Below are positions 1 to 8,739 of a stretch of 56,438 bases of DNA, piece after piece. Numbering within the stretch: position 1 is the stretch's first letter; every line of letters starts with the position of its first letter. A model generated the notes under the pieces. That model searched no databases. It saw only the letters and a program-made list of their open reading frames with translations, and was not told where the DNA came from. The DNA is taken from NCBI GenBank assembly GCA_946413525.1, contig CAMKKZ010000024.1, positions 1 through 56,438 of the forward strand, read 5' to 3'. Position numbers and translations under genes: made by a program. The stretch is from an uncultured Oribacterium sp. Its GTDB lineage: Bacteria > Bacillota > Clostridia > Lachnospirales > Lachnospiraceae.

Positions 1-283
1 CGATGAGCGTGTTCCCGCGCATGAAGCCCAGGTCGTTATAAATCCCTTTCAGGAAAACGCTGGACAACGTCACGATCGTCAAATCCTCTTCCGTTGCCTT
101 TTTATCCTCCGGATGAAGGACCCCATAGAGCTGCATTAGGTATTCCTGCCTGCCAAACAAGTCGCAGAACACGCTGTCCTTCGCGTTTCTGTTTACATTC
201 GGCTCCTTTTGATGGAGTGTCCTCTCCGCCATCGCCTTCCGCTTCTTTTTGGATAATGAAGGCTTTTTCCTCCTTACGCCCAT
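1..283 (-). CDS. Rpn-family PD-(D/E)XK nuclease, N-terminal part (3' end outside window)
   Basis: The reverse strand reads an uninterrupted frame from ATG at 283 to the window edge. It starts MGVRRKKPSLSKKKRKAMAE and continues with NAKDSVFCDLFGRQEYL and LYNDLGF-like text (here IYNDLGFMRGNTLI), typical of the N-terminus of Rpn-type recombination-promoting nuclease/putative transposase proteins of Lachnospiraceae. The start is chosen because a purine-rich GGGGAGGGGGG site lies just upstream. The catalytic part lies outside the window, so activity cannot be judged. A promoter-like sequence sits about 50 bases upstream. Family recognition is from memory of such proteins. Confidence 0.75.
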   Translation of the reverse strand, partial: MGVRRKKPSLSKKKRKAMAERTLHQKEPNVNRNAKDSVFCDLFGRQEYLMQLYGVLHPEDKKATEEDLTIVTLSSVFLKGIYNDLGFMRGNTLI

Positions 284-333
284 GACACAATCCCCCCTCC
301 CCATCGTTAGCGAACGTCATTCCTTATATCGTC

Positions 334-362
334 ATTCTACCATGCTGCAAGAACAGTCGCAA
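334..362 (-). promoter_or_regulatory. Promoter of the first rpn gene
   Basis: On the reverse strand TTGCGA (357-362) and TAGAAT (334-339) are separated by exactly 17 bases and lie upstream of the rpn start at 283. The same promoter with its surroundings recurs at 5931-5959, so this is a repeated promoter segment of about 80-90 bp (about 303-392 and 5898-5977). Confidence 0.6.
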
Positions 363-383
363 ACAGGAAATACAATATAATAC

Positions 384-428
384 AAAAAGCCATGTAAGAA
401 CAAATAATTTGATCCTTACATGGCTTTT
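384..428 (-). terminator. Intrinsic terminator after the giant Fic gene
   Basis: The inverted repeat AAAAGCCATGTAAG / CTTACATGGCTTTT encloses a loop of about 16 bases. Read on the reverse strand it follows the stop codon at 480 and runs into TTTTT, so it should end the Fic transcript. A-runs on the other side could make it bidirectional. A 16-bp perfect palindrome, CCTACGAATTCGTAGG, lies at 430-445 between the stop codon and the terminator. Confidence 0.7.
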
Positions 429-479
429 CCCTACGAATTCGTAGGGGTGTAGTTATTTGCTCTATTCAATCCCGGTTCT

Positions 480-3400
480 TTAACTCAATACAGACGGCTT
501 TAACTTAGGTGATTTCTTTTCTTCTGCCATCTCTGATTCACCATTGAGCCCTGGACGCTTGCTGCCCGCATTCATGCTCCGTCTGCCCTCATATTCGACT
601 TCTTCGTCATCAATTTCAAACAAATCATAAAGTTCATCTTCGGATAGCATTCTGCGCTTCCCATTCTTCTCCGCAGGCATGCTCCGTCTGGCCACATTTT
701 CATATTCATTTTCATATTCATTTTCGTCTTCTTCGTCTTCAATATCATAGAATTCTTCGAGCTCATCTTCGGAAAGCTTTCTGCGCTTATCAACCTTCTT
801 TTTCGGCACCTTTTGATCCTCAGGACCCTTTACCTGCTGCACCGGCACGTTCTGATCCTCAGGAAGCTTTACCTCATTAACCGGCACGTTCTGATCCCCA
901 GGAAGCTTTACCTCATTAACCGGTGCATTCTGCTGAAGCTGTGACTGCTTCTTTTCGTGCTGCTCAAGATTATTGATGGCCCTTTCCCGCTGCGCCCCGA
1001 TTTTCTCATCCGGGTCCAGCATACTAACGGATTGCTTTGCCAGATTGCCACAGTTGTTTTTCGAAAATTCGATTAGTGATTCCGCCATCTGATAACGGTT
1101 CTGTTCCCTCTGTTTGTCAATCTTTTCTTTATATGCCTCTGCCTTGTCGCCCAGGTTCCTCAGTGCCTCATCCACCTGAAGAGGTGTGTTCTCGGAGGAC
1201 AGCTCTGTGACTTTCTTCAGGGCGTCGCACATCGCCTTATACTGATCAGAGCCATCCCGTCCGCCCAGTTCATCTCTATCCATGATCCTAAGCTTCTCTG
1301 ACGCGTCGAAACAGATGCTCTTCACGTTCGAATAATAACCATCTATCTTACGGAAGCTATGTTCCAGACCTTCCTTTATGCTCCCACCCCTTTTCGTCTT
1401 AGTCTCGATCCCATCCACTGCATTCCAGGTCATGCCGTATTCAACCGGGCTCGTTGCAAAGCCTGCCTGGGCAAGTGCTATCATATGCGCCCTTTCCGAA
1501 GCATTTTTCCCGAAATTTCCACGCTGAATAATGATCTCTCCCTCTTTAGCGGAATCCGTGACGTACTTAACATTAATTTCATAGGGCAAGGCCATGCTGT
1601 AAAAACCTTTTAGGGTCGAGGCTGCTTGCATACGCAGATCCATTTCTCCTCCCGTGAGAATCTGATTGGCAATCATCTGACTCGCATGCACATCGAGATA
1701 CATATCAGCGTATGCGGGATCCACCTCGACTTCTCCTTTCCGGATACGGCGTGCCAGCTCTACCGATTCCTTTGCGGCTTTATAGGAGTCTACCACATTG
1801 ATGGAACTGATTGCTAACCCTGTCTTCATGAAAATTTCCACTCTTTTCGGGTTCGAAGCAATCTTGTCCCATTCGAATTTCTCATCCAAATACTTATCGA
1901 ATGATTCACGGAATCTTTTTTCCTCAACAGTTCTGGGACGATCCGGGTTATCTAGCCAAGTATTTCGAATTAGCAGATCATGCATCTGTGCCTTTATCAG
2001 CCCCTCCGCATACTTTCTGTAATCTCCGGTGCGGACAGCTTCTTTCTCCAGCTCACTTAAATACTTTTCAGGCTCGTGCGCTATGCGGTAATTCAGGCGG
2101 CTCTCCTTCAGCATCTCATTTGCCGCATCCTTCCTTCCCTGCGTCAGCTTCCTCGCGTTTTCAGGCTCAGCCGAAGCAATCTTGTCATAGGCGCGGTTCA
2201 TCTCTTCCTGCATCTTCCTGTATTCCGCTTTGTTCGCATCCTCCGGATGAGCCTGGAGAACATCCTGATAGAGGCTCACCGCGGCCCTCAGCAGGCGGTC
2301 CTCCTGATTGAACCATGCTTTTACTTCATATTGTTCGCTTCTTCTCATCATCCGGCTCGCGCGATTCATGATGCCCGCGTAATCCACCGGCTTTTGTTTT
2401 ATATATTCAGCCGCGTTAAAGCCGTTCCCGATTTTTCGGCCAAGCAAATCCGTTTCCGGCATGCCATCGAACATGGCATTCAAGTTCCGATCCTCATCTT
2501 TGGCCAGCATGATATTCTTGAGGGTCTGAAAAGCATGCCTGTCTGACTCCGGAGTCTTCTTTTTTTGCCTGAAATACATAAATTTGACGCTCTGCCCTTC
2601 GCGCACGGCTTCGTTTATTATGTCATTGTTCATCACATGGGCGAAAACGCCATTTTTCTTTTTGAGATTCTCATCTGTCTCCAGCAAGTTCGGCGTACCG
2701 ATCTGTCTTATCAGAAGATACTGCGGCACTGCTAAGCCGATTTTCTCGTGCGAGGACTTAAAATCTCCCACCCCGGCTAAGAGATCCATCGTCTGTTCAA
2801 TGGAAAGGTTCTGACTGACCTTCTGAAAACTTACCGATTTGTATTTGTTAAATGCGTCTTTCACTAGTCCCCTGATGGGATTATTGAGATATTCCTCCAG
2901 CTTCACGCCATTAGTCTTGACATTGATATAGGTCAAGAATACCGAATTGATCTGGGCAGCGGTATGCAGATCCCCGGCAAACTCAAAGGGGACTGCCCTG
3001 TTCCGGATGCTGTCCATATTGCCCGGATAAAGGCCGGGCTCATTGCTGAAGTGATCCTTCGCGATTCTAAACAGCTCCTCTGTATCGCGGACAGTCTGGT
3101 CATACGCCTTCTGCGCCATCATGATACGTCCCGGATGTCCCTCTTCAATCGCCTGGCGCAGCTCTTCCCTGTCGTGTACAAGCTTGTTAAAGGAATATAT
3201 CTTTGTTCCGTCTTCGCCATTAGCGGCATATGGATAGGCGTAAAGCCCCATCTCGTCCATCTTCTGTATGATGAGGCGGATCCCTTCCTTTGTTTTTTCA
3301 CTCAGGGTAATGCCGTCATTTAAAACTTCCTCGTAACCCTCTCTCTTAGTCTCAGGTACGGTGATAAAATTTGAATTCTCGTCCTTCGTTATCAGCCCGG

Positions 3401-5243
3401 CATATTTCCCTCCCTCATAAGTCAGAAGCAGATTATCCCTGATGTTATTATCCCGGACAGCCTCAAGATGCTGCGAATCCTTCTCAGCGGCATCAAGCTC
3501 CTCATGTACATCATCCTTTACCCTGGTAAGATGCTGGTCCGCATAGTCCAGGGCACTCTCATACCTCGCCTTCAAATCCGGATCATTGGCAATATCCGCG
3601 GGAATATTCTTCTTCAGCTCTTCTATTCGCTTGCGGGAAGGATGAGTTACCTGCTGCTCCTTCGGAAGACTCATGGCGTCCTGCCAGGCATTAAGCTGAT
3701 CCGTAACGTCCTTCTTTTCTTCCTCCGTCATCCGAATCTCAAGAGCCCTGACAAAATCAAGGAGTTTATCATTACTCGGAAACATCCGTCTTTGGGGCAT
3801 CTTGCCCGTAACGGCAAAATAAGCCCTCTCCCACTGCCGCCGGCTTATCTTCGATTCACTAAGTGCCCTTTTGAACGCGTTCATCTGCCTCTGGTCCGCG
3901 CGAAGGCTGCTGCGATGCTTTAAATACTGATCGGGCTGATTTAACGCGTCCGGAACCGGCCGGGAACTAAGCTCTTCATGCTTTTTGATGAAATCCCGGA
4001 ATCGGGCAGTGATTTCTCCCGGCTCCCCGATCACGCCATTCTTCGCCTCCAGTTCCCTTTCCATCACGAGGATATCACTGCTTTTCTTCACGCCGGCCAG
4101 GAAAACTTCCGCCCCCTTCGCAAAATCCATCTTCTCGCCCATGGTCTTGGAGATGTCATTTTCTTCCGGCATGGGTGTATACGGCGGCAGTCCGAAGGTC
4201 TGCAGGATGGTATCCGCAAAGAGACGGCAGGTTCTGCCATTTCCATCACTAAAGGAATGTTCAGACATCGTCATCTGATAGGCAAAGGCCGAGAGCTCTA
4301 TCGCCATGGATTTCCTCAGCGCGGGATCATCGGTTTTTTTGATCTCGTTTATGCCGTCCGCAATGGTCTGCATGGTCTTTATCACGTCCAGCGGCACTAC
4401 GAATGAACCTACTCCATACAATTTTCCCGCCATCACGCTGTTGCCGCGCAGCTTTCCCCCATCCGGATCTCCCGGGCGCAAAAACTGATTGATCTCGGAA
4501 TATGCCTGATAGACATCGCCAAAGGTGACCTCGCCCTTCTTGCCACGCAGATTGGAAGAGTGAACTCTTGCCACCTCCGCTGCCGCATTAAGACCAAAGC
4601 TTGCCTTTTCCACCTCATCTATCCGCTGCTTAAGTTCCTTGCGTTCCTCTTTGGTTTCCTTATTAGCCGGAAGGTCGTTCAAACGTTTACGCAAGCTTTC
4701 CGCGCTTTCCCGCAGGGTCGTGGAATTGCCGGTCCTGCCCTCATAGAGATCCTTGACCCGGTCCTTGTCCGGATCGTAGTCCACGATATCCTCTATGCCG
4801 TCGAGCTTATTCCCGGAGAAATGAAATTCTCCGGCCGTCTTTTCGTAACCCTCAGCCTTATCCTTCTCCGGGTGCCCTTCCCCAATGAGGTCCTTGTACA
4901 GATTCTCCTCGCCCCAGTTGACATAGAGCGGCGGGCCCATGTTTTCCCGATCGTTTTCAATGTTAATTTTTCCCTGAATGTCTTTACCAAGCTCACTGTA
5001 AAAATTCTGGACGAAATCCGTCACGCTGATCTGCTTATCGGATTCCATGGCATCCTGAATAAGCTTAAAAAGACCCTCCAGCATCTTCCGAAAGACTTCG
5101 ATGATAGGGTTAACAAAAGCTGGATTGCCTTTTCTGCGCTTCTCGAGATCCTGTATATGCCCCTCGATTGATCCTGACAACATCTCACCCAGCAAACTAA
5201 GGTCATTATCGCTGATTCTTTCCCCACGTGCGTTTACAAGCAT
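480..5243 (-). CDS. Giant Fic-domain protein (1587 aa), possible AMP transferase
   Basis: The protein carries a perfect Fic motif, HSFSDGNGRTCR, at residues 329-340 (pattern HxFx(D/E)GNGRxxR). Fic enzymes transfer AMP or other nucleotide groups to target proteins, with this His as catalytic base. The Fic fold probably spans residues 210-350, preceded by helical sequence; SGSIEG at 23-28 fits the auto-inhibitory pattern (S/T)xxxE(G/N), but is far from the Fic core. More than 1000 residues after it are mostly charged helical sequence of unrecognised family. Residues about 1441-1481 hold a 13-residue repeat (NVPVNEVKLPEDQ type), then two Lys-Arg/acidic blocks around LSEDEL. No signal peptide or membrane segment is visible. 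The start has AAGGAGG about 9 bases upstream. The usual Fic protein is 200-400 residues, so this is exceptionally large. Function beyond the Fic domain is unknown. Confidence 0.85.
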   Translation of the reverse strand: MLVNARGERISDNDLSLLGEMLSGSIEGHIQDLEKRRKGNPAFVNPIIEVFRKMLEGLFKLIQDAMESDKQISVTDFVQNFYSELGKDIQGKINIENDRENMGPPLYVNWGEENLYKDLIGEGHPEKDKAEGYEKTAGEFHFSGNKLDGIEDIVDYDPDKDRVKDLYEGRTGNSTTLRESAESLRKRLNDLPANKETKEERKELKQRIDEVEKASFGLNAAAEVARVHSSNLRGKKGEVTFGDVYQAYSEINQFLRPGDPDGGKLRGNSVMAGKLYGVGSFVVPLDVIKTMQTIADGINEIKKTDDPALRKSMAIELSAFAYQMTMSEHSFSDGNGRTCRLFADTILQTFGLPPYTPMPEENDISKTMGEKMDFAKGAEVFLAGVKKSSDILVMERELEAKNGVIGEPGEITARFRDFIKKHEELSSRPVPDALNQPDQYLKHRSSLRADQRQMNAFKRALSESKISRRQWERAYFAVTGKMPQRRMFPSNDKLLDFVRALEIRMTEEEKKDVTDQLNAWQDAMSLPKEQQVTHPSRKRIEELKKNIPADIANDPDLKARYESALDYADQHLTRVKDDVHEELDAAEKDSQHLEAVRDNNIRDNLLLTYEGGKYAGLITKDENSNFITVPETKREGYEEVLNDGITLSEKTKEGIRLIIQKMDEMGLYAYPYAANGEDGTKIYSFNKLVHDREELRQAIEEGHPGRIMMAQKAYDQTVRDTEELFRIAKDHFSNEPGLYPGNMDSIRNRAVPFEFAGDLHTAAQINSVFLTYINVKTNGVKLEEYLNNPIRGLVKDAFNKYKSVSFQKVSQNLSIEQTMDLLAGVGDFKSSHEKIGLAVPQYLLIRQIGTPNLLETDENLKKKNGVFAHVMNNDIINEAVREGQSVKFMYFRQKKKTPESDRHAFQTLKNIMLAKDEDRNLNAMFDGMPETDLLGRKIGNGFNAAEYIKQKPVDYAGIMNRASRMMRRSEQYEVKAWFNQEDRLLRAAVSLYQDVLQAHPEDANKAEYRKMQEEMNRAYDKIASAEPENARKLTQGRKDAANEMLKESRLNYRIAHEPEKYLSELEKEAVRTGDYRKYAEGLIKAQMHDLLIRNTWLDNPDRPRTVEEKRFRESFDKYLDEKFEWDKIASNPKRVEIFMKTGLAISSINVVDSYKAAKESVELARRIRKGEVEVDPAYADMYLDVHASQMIANQILTGGEMDLRMQAASTLKGFYSMALPYEINVKYVTDSAKEGEIIIQRGNFGKNASERAHMIALAQAGFATSPVEYGMTWNAVDGIETKTKRGGSIKEGLEHSFRKIDGYYSNVKSICFDASEKLRIMDRDELGGRDGSDQYKAMCDALKKVTELSSENTPLQVDEALRNLGDKAEAYKEKIDKQREQNRYQMAESLIEFSKNNCGNLAKQSVSMLDPDEKIGAQRERAINNLEQHEKKQSQLQQNAPVNEVKLPGDQNVPVNEVKLPEDQNVPVQQVKGPEDQKVPKKKVDKRRKLSEDELEEFYDIEDEEDENEYENEYENVARRSMPAEKNGKRRMLSEDELYDLFEIDDEEVEYEGRRSMNAGSKRPGLNGESEMAEEKKSPKLKPSVLS

Positions 5244-5341
5244 GTATTATTTCCCTCCTTGCCTGTCAAAGCGGGGCAGTCCCACTCTAACTATATAAAA
5301 AATGAAATTTAAACCGGCTAAGAACCCCAATTTCACGAATC

Positions 5342-5370
5342 ATTATATATCCAATCTATCACATAATCAA
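5342..5370 (-). promoter_or_regulatory. Sigma-70-type promoter of the giant Fic gene
   Basis: The reverse strand reads TTGATT (5365-5370), 17 bases, then a consensus TATAAT (5342-5347), about 100 bases upstream of the start codon at 5243. The flank upstream (5371-5402) is very A+T-rich, consistent with an UP-like element. Confidence 0.65.
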
Positions 5371-5449
5371 ATTATAATTTAATTATAATTATTTAAATTA
5401 CGTCATGTCGACCATATAATGCTTTTCCGGTATACATACGGCCGTTGTA

Positions 5450-5812
5450 TTAAATGCTTTCAAGATTCCCTGCCGCCTCCTCCAGCTCCTGCTTTTCATT
5501 TTTTATCTCCCAATGTATGACAAAGGTAAGGACGACGCGGAGGGCGATGATTGCCCCCAGGATGCCGAGCTCCGACCATTCACGAACAACAACAGTCCGA
5601 AGCACCTCCCCGCCCATCTTGAATTCAAGCGCAAGCGCGATGCCCTGCGCCAGGGTAAGGCGGACCTCCGAATGATCGTTTTTCACCCATTTCATGAAAC
5701 AGCGGACAGCAGTATAGAGGAGCACACAGACACCGAAGAGTTCCAGAATGACCGTACAAATCTCCACTGTATAAAGAAGAAGCGTTTCCATCAAAGCAAT
5801 TATGTTATCCAT
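5450..5812 (-). CDS. DUF1622 family membrane protein
   Basis: A 120-residue protein starting MDNIIALMETLLL with three hydrophobic segments (about residues 4-28, 50-65 and 83-103). The stretch RLTLAQGIALALEFKMG followed by a basic LRT segment matches the conserved core of DUF1622, a family of small integral membrane proteins of unknown function. I prefer the start at 5812 because GGGAGGG lies 9 bases upstream; longer in-frame starts at 5860 and 5917 lack a site. It follows a promoter copied from, or shared with, the rpn gene at the window start. Confidence 0.75.
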   Translation of the reverse strand: MDNIIALMETLLLYTVEICTVILELFGVCVLLYTAVRCFMKWVKNDHSEVRLTLAQGIALALEFKMGGEVLRTVVVREWSELGILGAIIALRVVLTFVIHWEIKNEKQELEEAAGNLESI

Positions 5813-5930
5813 ATTCTGAACCCTCCCTATAAATATTTCTCTTACATTGAAATCAATCATTTTTTGTCCGCCAGGTTTGAAATATGTGTTATATTTTTCA
5901 TCGTTAGCTCCCGTCATTTCTTATATCGTC

Positions 5931-5959
5931 ATTCTACCATGCTGCAAAAACAACCGCAA
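5931..5959 (-). promoter_or_regulatory. Promoter of the DUF1622 gene (repeat of the rpn promoter)
   Basis: TTGCGG (5954-5959), a 17-base spacer and TAGAAT (5931-5936) on the reverse strand. Spacer and flanks are nearly identical to those at 334-362, so the two genes share a duplicated promoter segment. Confidence 0.55.
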
Positions 5960-6069
5960 ACAGGAAATACAACATAATTGATTTTCACTGACAACTATTA
6001 TGACACACAGGGCTACACACATCGGAATGTTGATGGTTTTCTTTCTCAGGAGGATATATATCAAGCATT

Positions 6070-6260
6070 TCATCCCCGATATCTCCTTTTATAGTAATCC
6101 ATCGTCCTGTATTCTATCACATCCTTAAAGTGCAGCGCAAAAGCCTCGTTTTGAACCATGCAGCCAAGTTCCTCACGAAGAGCCAGCGCCGCGTCATTCT
6201 TCTTAACAAAAAGCCTTTCCCGATGCCTGCAGGTAATGCACGGGCATCTGCAGTATCTTC
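6070..6260 (-). pseudogene. Decayed C-terminal coding fragment, family unrecognised
   Basis: The reverse strand reads a coding-like tail, ERLFVKKNDAALALREELG then ALHFKDVIEYRTMDYYKRR, ending at a TGA at 6070. No start codon with a ribosome site was found and the frame is closed further upstream. It may be the end of a gene lost by deletion. The rest of the 5978-6692 gap holds no convincing gene. Confidence 0.3.
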
Positions 6261-6692
6261 TTTATATGGCTGCGGTCAGATATGGACCGATATTCACTGT
6301 AGGTACTGACATTCTAAAGATCCTTCCAGTTTGTCCCCGTACCAAAAAACTCCTTCCATGCGGAAAGCAGCCGTTGCTCCGTGACCTCCATCAGGATATT
6401 CCCATGATCCTGTCTCTTGTGTATGGCCCGGCGTCCGCGCCGCAGGTGCTGTATCGCTGAATATTAAATCCTTAATACAAAAGCCCCATTCTACACTTGC
6501 CTGTTTGTTGATTTCGTGATAACGTATGCTTGTATTTTTAACCACACTCTTTTGCCGCATCCTTTTTGAAATCTGTTCTTCCAGGCTAAAGCCTCTGCTA
6601 TTTTCCGGGTCAGAATCTGACGGCATCATTACAAATCAGAGGACACGCCTGCATAAAGCCAGGATATTTTCATCAGAAAAGACAGGTCTGCC

Positions 6693-8360
6693 ATGAAACT
6701 TTGCAAATGTGACAATGGTCATTATTACGATTCGGATAAATATCCGGTCTGCCCACACTGTGAATCCGAAAGAAACCAGCTCCTGGCAGATAGCAGGCAA
6801 AAAGATAAGGTTCCTCCGGATTCAAAGCTCTCCTCCTACGGAGACCAGGAACCCTTTGCCTTTATCAGCTATTCCCATGAAAACTTTTCGACTGTCAAAA
6901 AATACATTGATGCTCTTAATGGAAAATACCACTTCTGGTATGATGAGGGAATAAAAAGCGGGGATGAATGGCTGGAGACAATCGCTATAAAGATTTATTC
7001 CTGTGATATTTTCATTGTCTTTCTTTCTCCAGAGGCGGTCAATTCACAATACATCATCGACGAAATCAATTATGCCTATAAATATGCCAAAAGAATGATG
7101 ACCGTCATTCTGGAACCAGTGACCCTGAGCAGGAGCCTGGAGCTGATTCTTACCAGATTTCAATATATCGATTGCAAAAAAGAACTGACAGATGAGGATG
7201 CTATAACACGTCTGATTAACAGCCTTCCTCAGAGCATTGCCATTTCCGCGTCAGCACCGGTTCCTTCCGAAAAATCCACAGAGCCGGTCAATACCGACAC
7301 TTCAAGTGACGCGATAACTCCCGCTCAGCCCGCAGATCGGAAGAATCCCGAAGATGACAGAGCTTTATTTGATGATCTTTATGAAATGCAGGAACTGATT
7401 GGAAAAGGCGGTAGTGGTGATGTATATTCTGTCCGTTCCAAAAGAACCGGTGCAGAATACGTTATGAAAAGGCAGCACTTTGAAAATCAGGACGCGGATC
7501 GTTTCAAAGTTCTTAAGGCCATCTCAAGAAATGAACTGGAAAAGCTGCTTCTTTTGAATAATAAACCCTATACACCTGTCTTGATTGACTATATCGAAAA
7601 TGAAGAAGACAGTTATCTCATCATGAGCAGGACGGCTGGGATCGATCTCCGTACTCTACTGAAAAACTATTCCACATTGCTGACTACCGAAATCGTGATC
7701 AGCCTTGTGTACAAGATTGCGCTTATCCTTCACGATATTCAGTTGATGGGGCTGGTGTACGGTGATGTCAAACCGTCCAATTTCATACTTAACGAATATG
7801 GCCAGGTCTGCATCGTTGATTTCGGCAGCACTTACTCCGTTGACGATCGATCTTATATTAAAATACATACCCCACACTATGCTGCCCCGGAGCTGACAAA
7901 TCATTTGTCCACAGCTCCAGACAGACCGGATTTTAGTTCTGATGTATACAGTCTTGGCGTAATGTTTTCTGATTTCGTTTCCTATATTCCGGCATTCACG
8001 TTTGGCTTAAATGAGATCGGCAACAAAATCGTCACCAAAATATGTAAAAAAATGACAGCACAAGCTATAAAAAACCGGTATCGGACGGTAGGAGAAGTCA
8101 TCTCTGTTCTGGAACTGATCGTTCCTGATGACTATGAGGCTGAAATGCGTGAATTTGCCAATTGCATTGATTTTACGCAACATATGATTCCTTCAAAGGA
8201 AGGGCCGGATTCTTTAATTCCTTCCCGAACCGTCGCATTCTCAGCATCTGATGGTGCAACGACCGGGCAGACGTCTGTCGTCGCATTTAGCGAAGTAATT
8301 CCTTTCCCTATGTTTGATATGGCTGATAATGATATGTCAAATTCTTCAGATAACTCATAG
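6693..8360 (+). CDS. Zinc ribbon-TIR-Ser/Thr protein kinase fusion
   Basis: A 555-residue protein with three parts. Residues 4-24 form a zinc ribbon (C-x-C-x2-GHYYDSDKY-x2-CPHC), seen in Clostridial kinase and FHA proteins. Residues about 54-165 are a TIR_2-type domain with FAFISYSHENF, WYDEGIKSGDEW and the Glu of WLETI in the usual position of the NADase glutamate. Residues about 230-480 are a protein kinase: GKGGSG loop at 237-242, Lys259, catalytic loop YGDVKPSN with Asp358, DFG at 376-378 and AAPE in the activation segment. The HRD His-Arg is replaced by Tyr-Gly, a variant of many bacterial kinases. Acidic linkers join the domains, and the last 60 residues are polar. No membrane segment is seen, so it should be cytosolic. 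TIR domains consume or modify NAD+ in several defence systems; that activity here is inferred. Confidence 0.88.
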   Translation: MKLCKCDNGHYYDSDKYPVCPHCESERNQLLADSRQKDKVPPDSKLSSYGDQEPFAFISYSHENFSTVKKYIDALNGKYHFWYDEGIKSGDEWLETIAIKIYSCDIFIVFLSPEAVNSQYIIDEINYAYKYAKRMMTVILEPVTLSRSLELILTRFQYIDCKKELTDEDAITRLINSLPQSIAISASAPVPSEKSTEPVNTDTSSDAITPAQPADRKNPEDDRALFDDLYEMQELIGKGGSGDVYSVRSKRTGAEYVMKRQHFENQDADRFKVLKAISRNELEKLLLLNNKPYTPVLIDYIENEEDSYLIMSRTAGIDLRTLLKNYSTLLTTEIVISLVYKIALILHDIQLMGLVYGDVKPSNFILNEYGQVCIVDFGSTYSVDDRSYIKIHTPHYAAPELTNHLSTAPDRPDFSSDVYSLGVMFSDFVSYIPAFTFGLNEIGNKIVTKICKKMTAQAIKNRYRTVGEVISVLELIVPDDYEAEMREFANCIDFTQHMIPSKEGPDSLIPSRTVAFSASDGATTGQTSVVAFSEVIPFPMFDMADNDMSNSSDNS

Positions 8361-8362
8361 CG

Positions 8363-8584
8363 GAATCAAAGTAGTAGTCCGCCAGGCGGAAAATGATATT
8401 CACGCTCCATGTGGACTGCGCTTGAAAGCACCTCCGTGGGCTTGAAATATTTTTTGGCAAAGCTTGTTTTCCCAGAGGACGTCCCCCCAACCATGGCCAC
8501 CAGGCAGAATTCAGGGATCTCGATTGAGAATTTTTCCGGGGCGGTTTTCTCCGTTACAGCCTTATCCCCCGCATTTATCTCCAT
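8363..8584 (-). pseudogene. Chimeric remnant: 5' end of polynucleotide kinase (pnkp-like) joined to an rpn fragment
   Basis: From ATG at 8584 the frame reads FSIEIPEFCLVAMVGGTSSG then KTSFAKKYFKPTEVLSS, the P-loop start of a polynucleotide kinase/phosphatase. At about 8420 the similarity stops and another frame continues with AQSTWSVNIIFR, a conserved segment of Rpn-family nucleases. Neither gene is complete: the kinase has only about 55 codons and the rpn piece about 20, ending against the TIR-kinase stop. The junction lies in the shared GCGC at 8418-8421, suggesting illegitimate recombination or deletion. A 128-bp inverted-repeat element sits 6 bases upstream of the ATG. Confidence 0.65.
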
Positions 8585-8589
8585 TGCGC

Positions 8590-8717
8590 GGCATGTTTCA
8601 AATGCTACGGAATCCAGCGGAATGAAATTTCTGCCTGATTACCTGAAAAAGTGCGTATTTACGCGATATTTCAGGTAATCTCATAGGTGCTTTAGTCCGT
8701 TAAAGTTGAAACATGCC
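8590..8717. mobile_element. MITE-like 128-bp element, copy 1
   Basis: The element begins GGCATGTTTCAA and ends TTGAAACATGCC, a perfect 12-bp terminal inverted repeat. It is the same length and about 90 percent identical to 16461-16588. Inside is a hairpin with the arms CCTGAAA / TTTCAGG around GCGTATTTACGC. It is too short to code for a transposase. No clear target duplication is seen. Confidence 0.7.
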
Positions 8718-8739
8718 GGGGATGTCAATGCCCTCGGCA

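Noticed and set aside
6294..6629. Reverse frame of 111 codons before the TIR-kinase gene
   Set aside because: No ribosome site and no recognisable family, and it lies in a stretch of decayed sequence.
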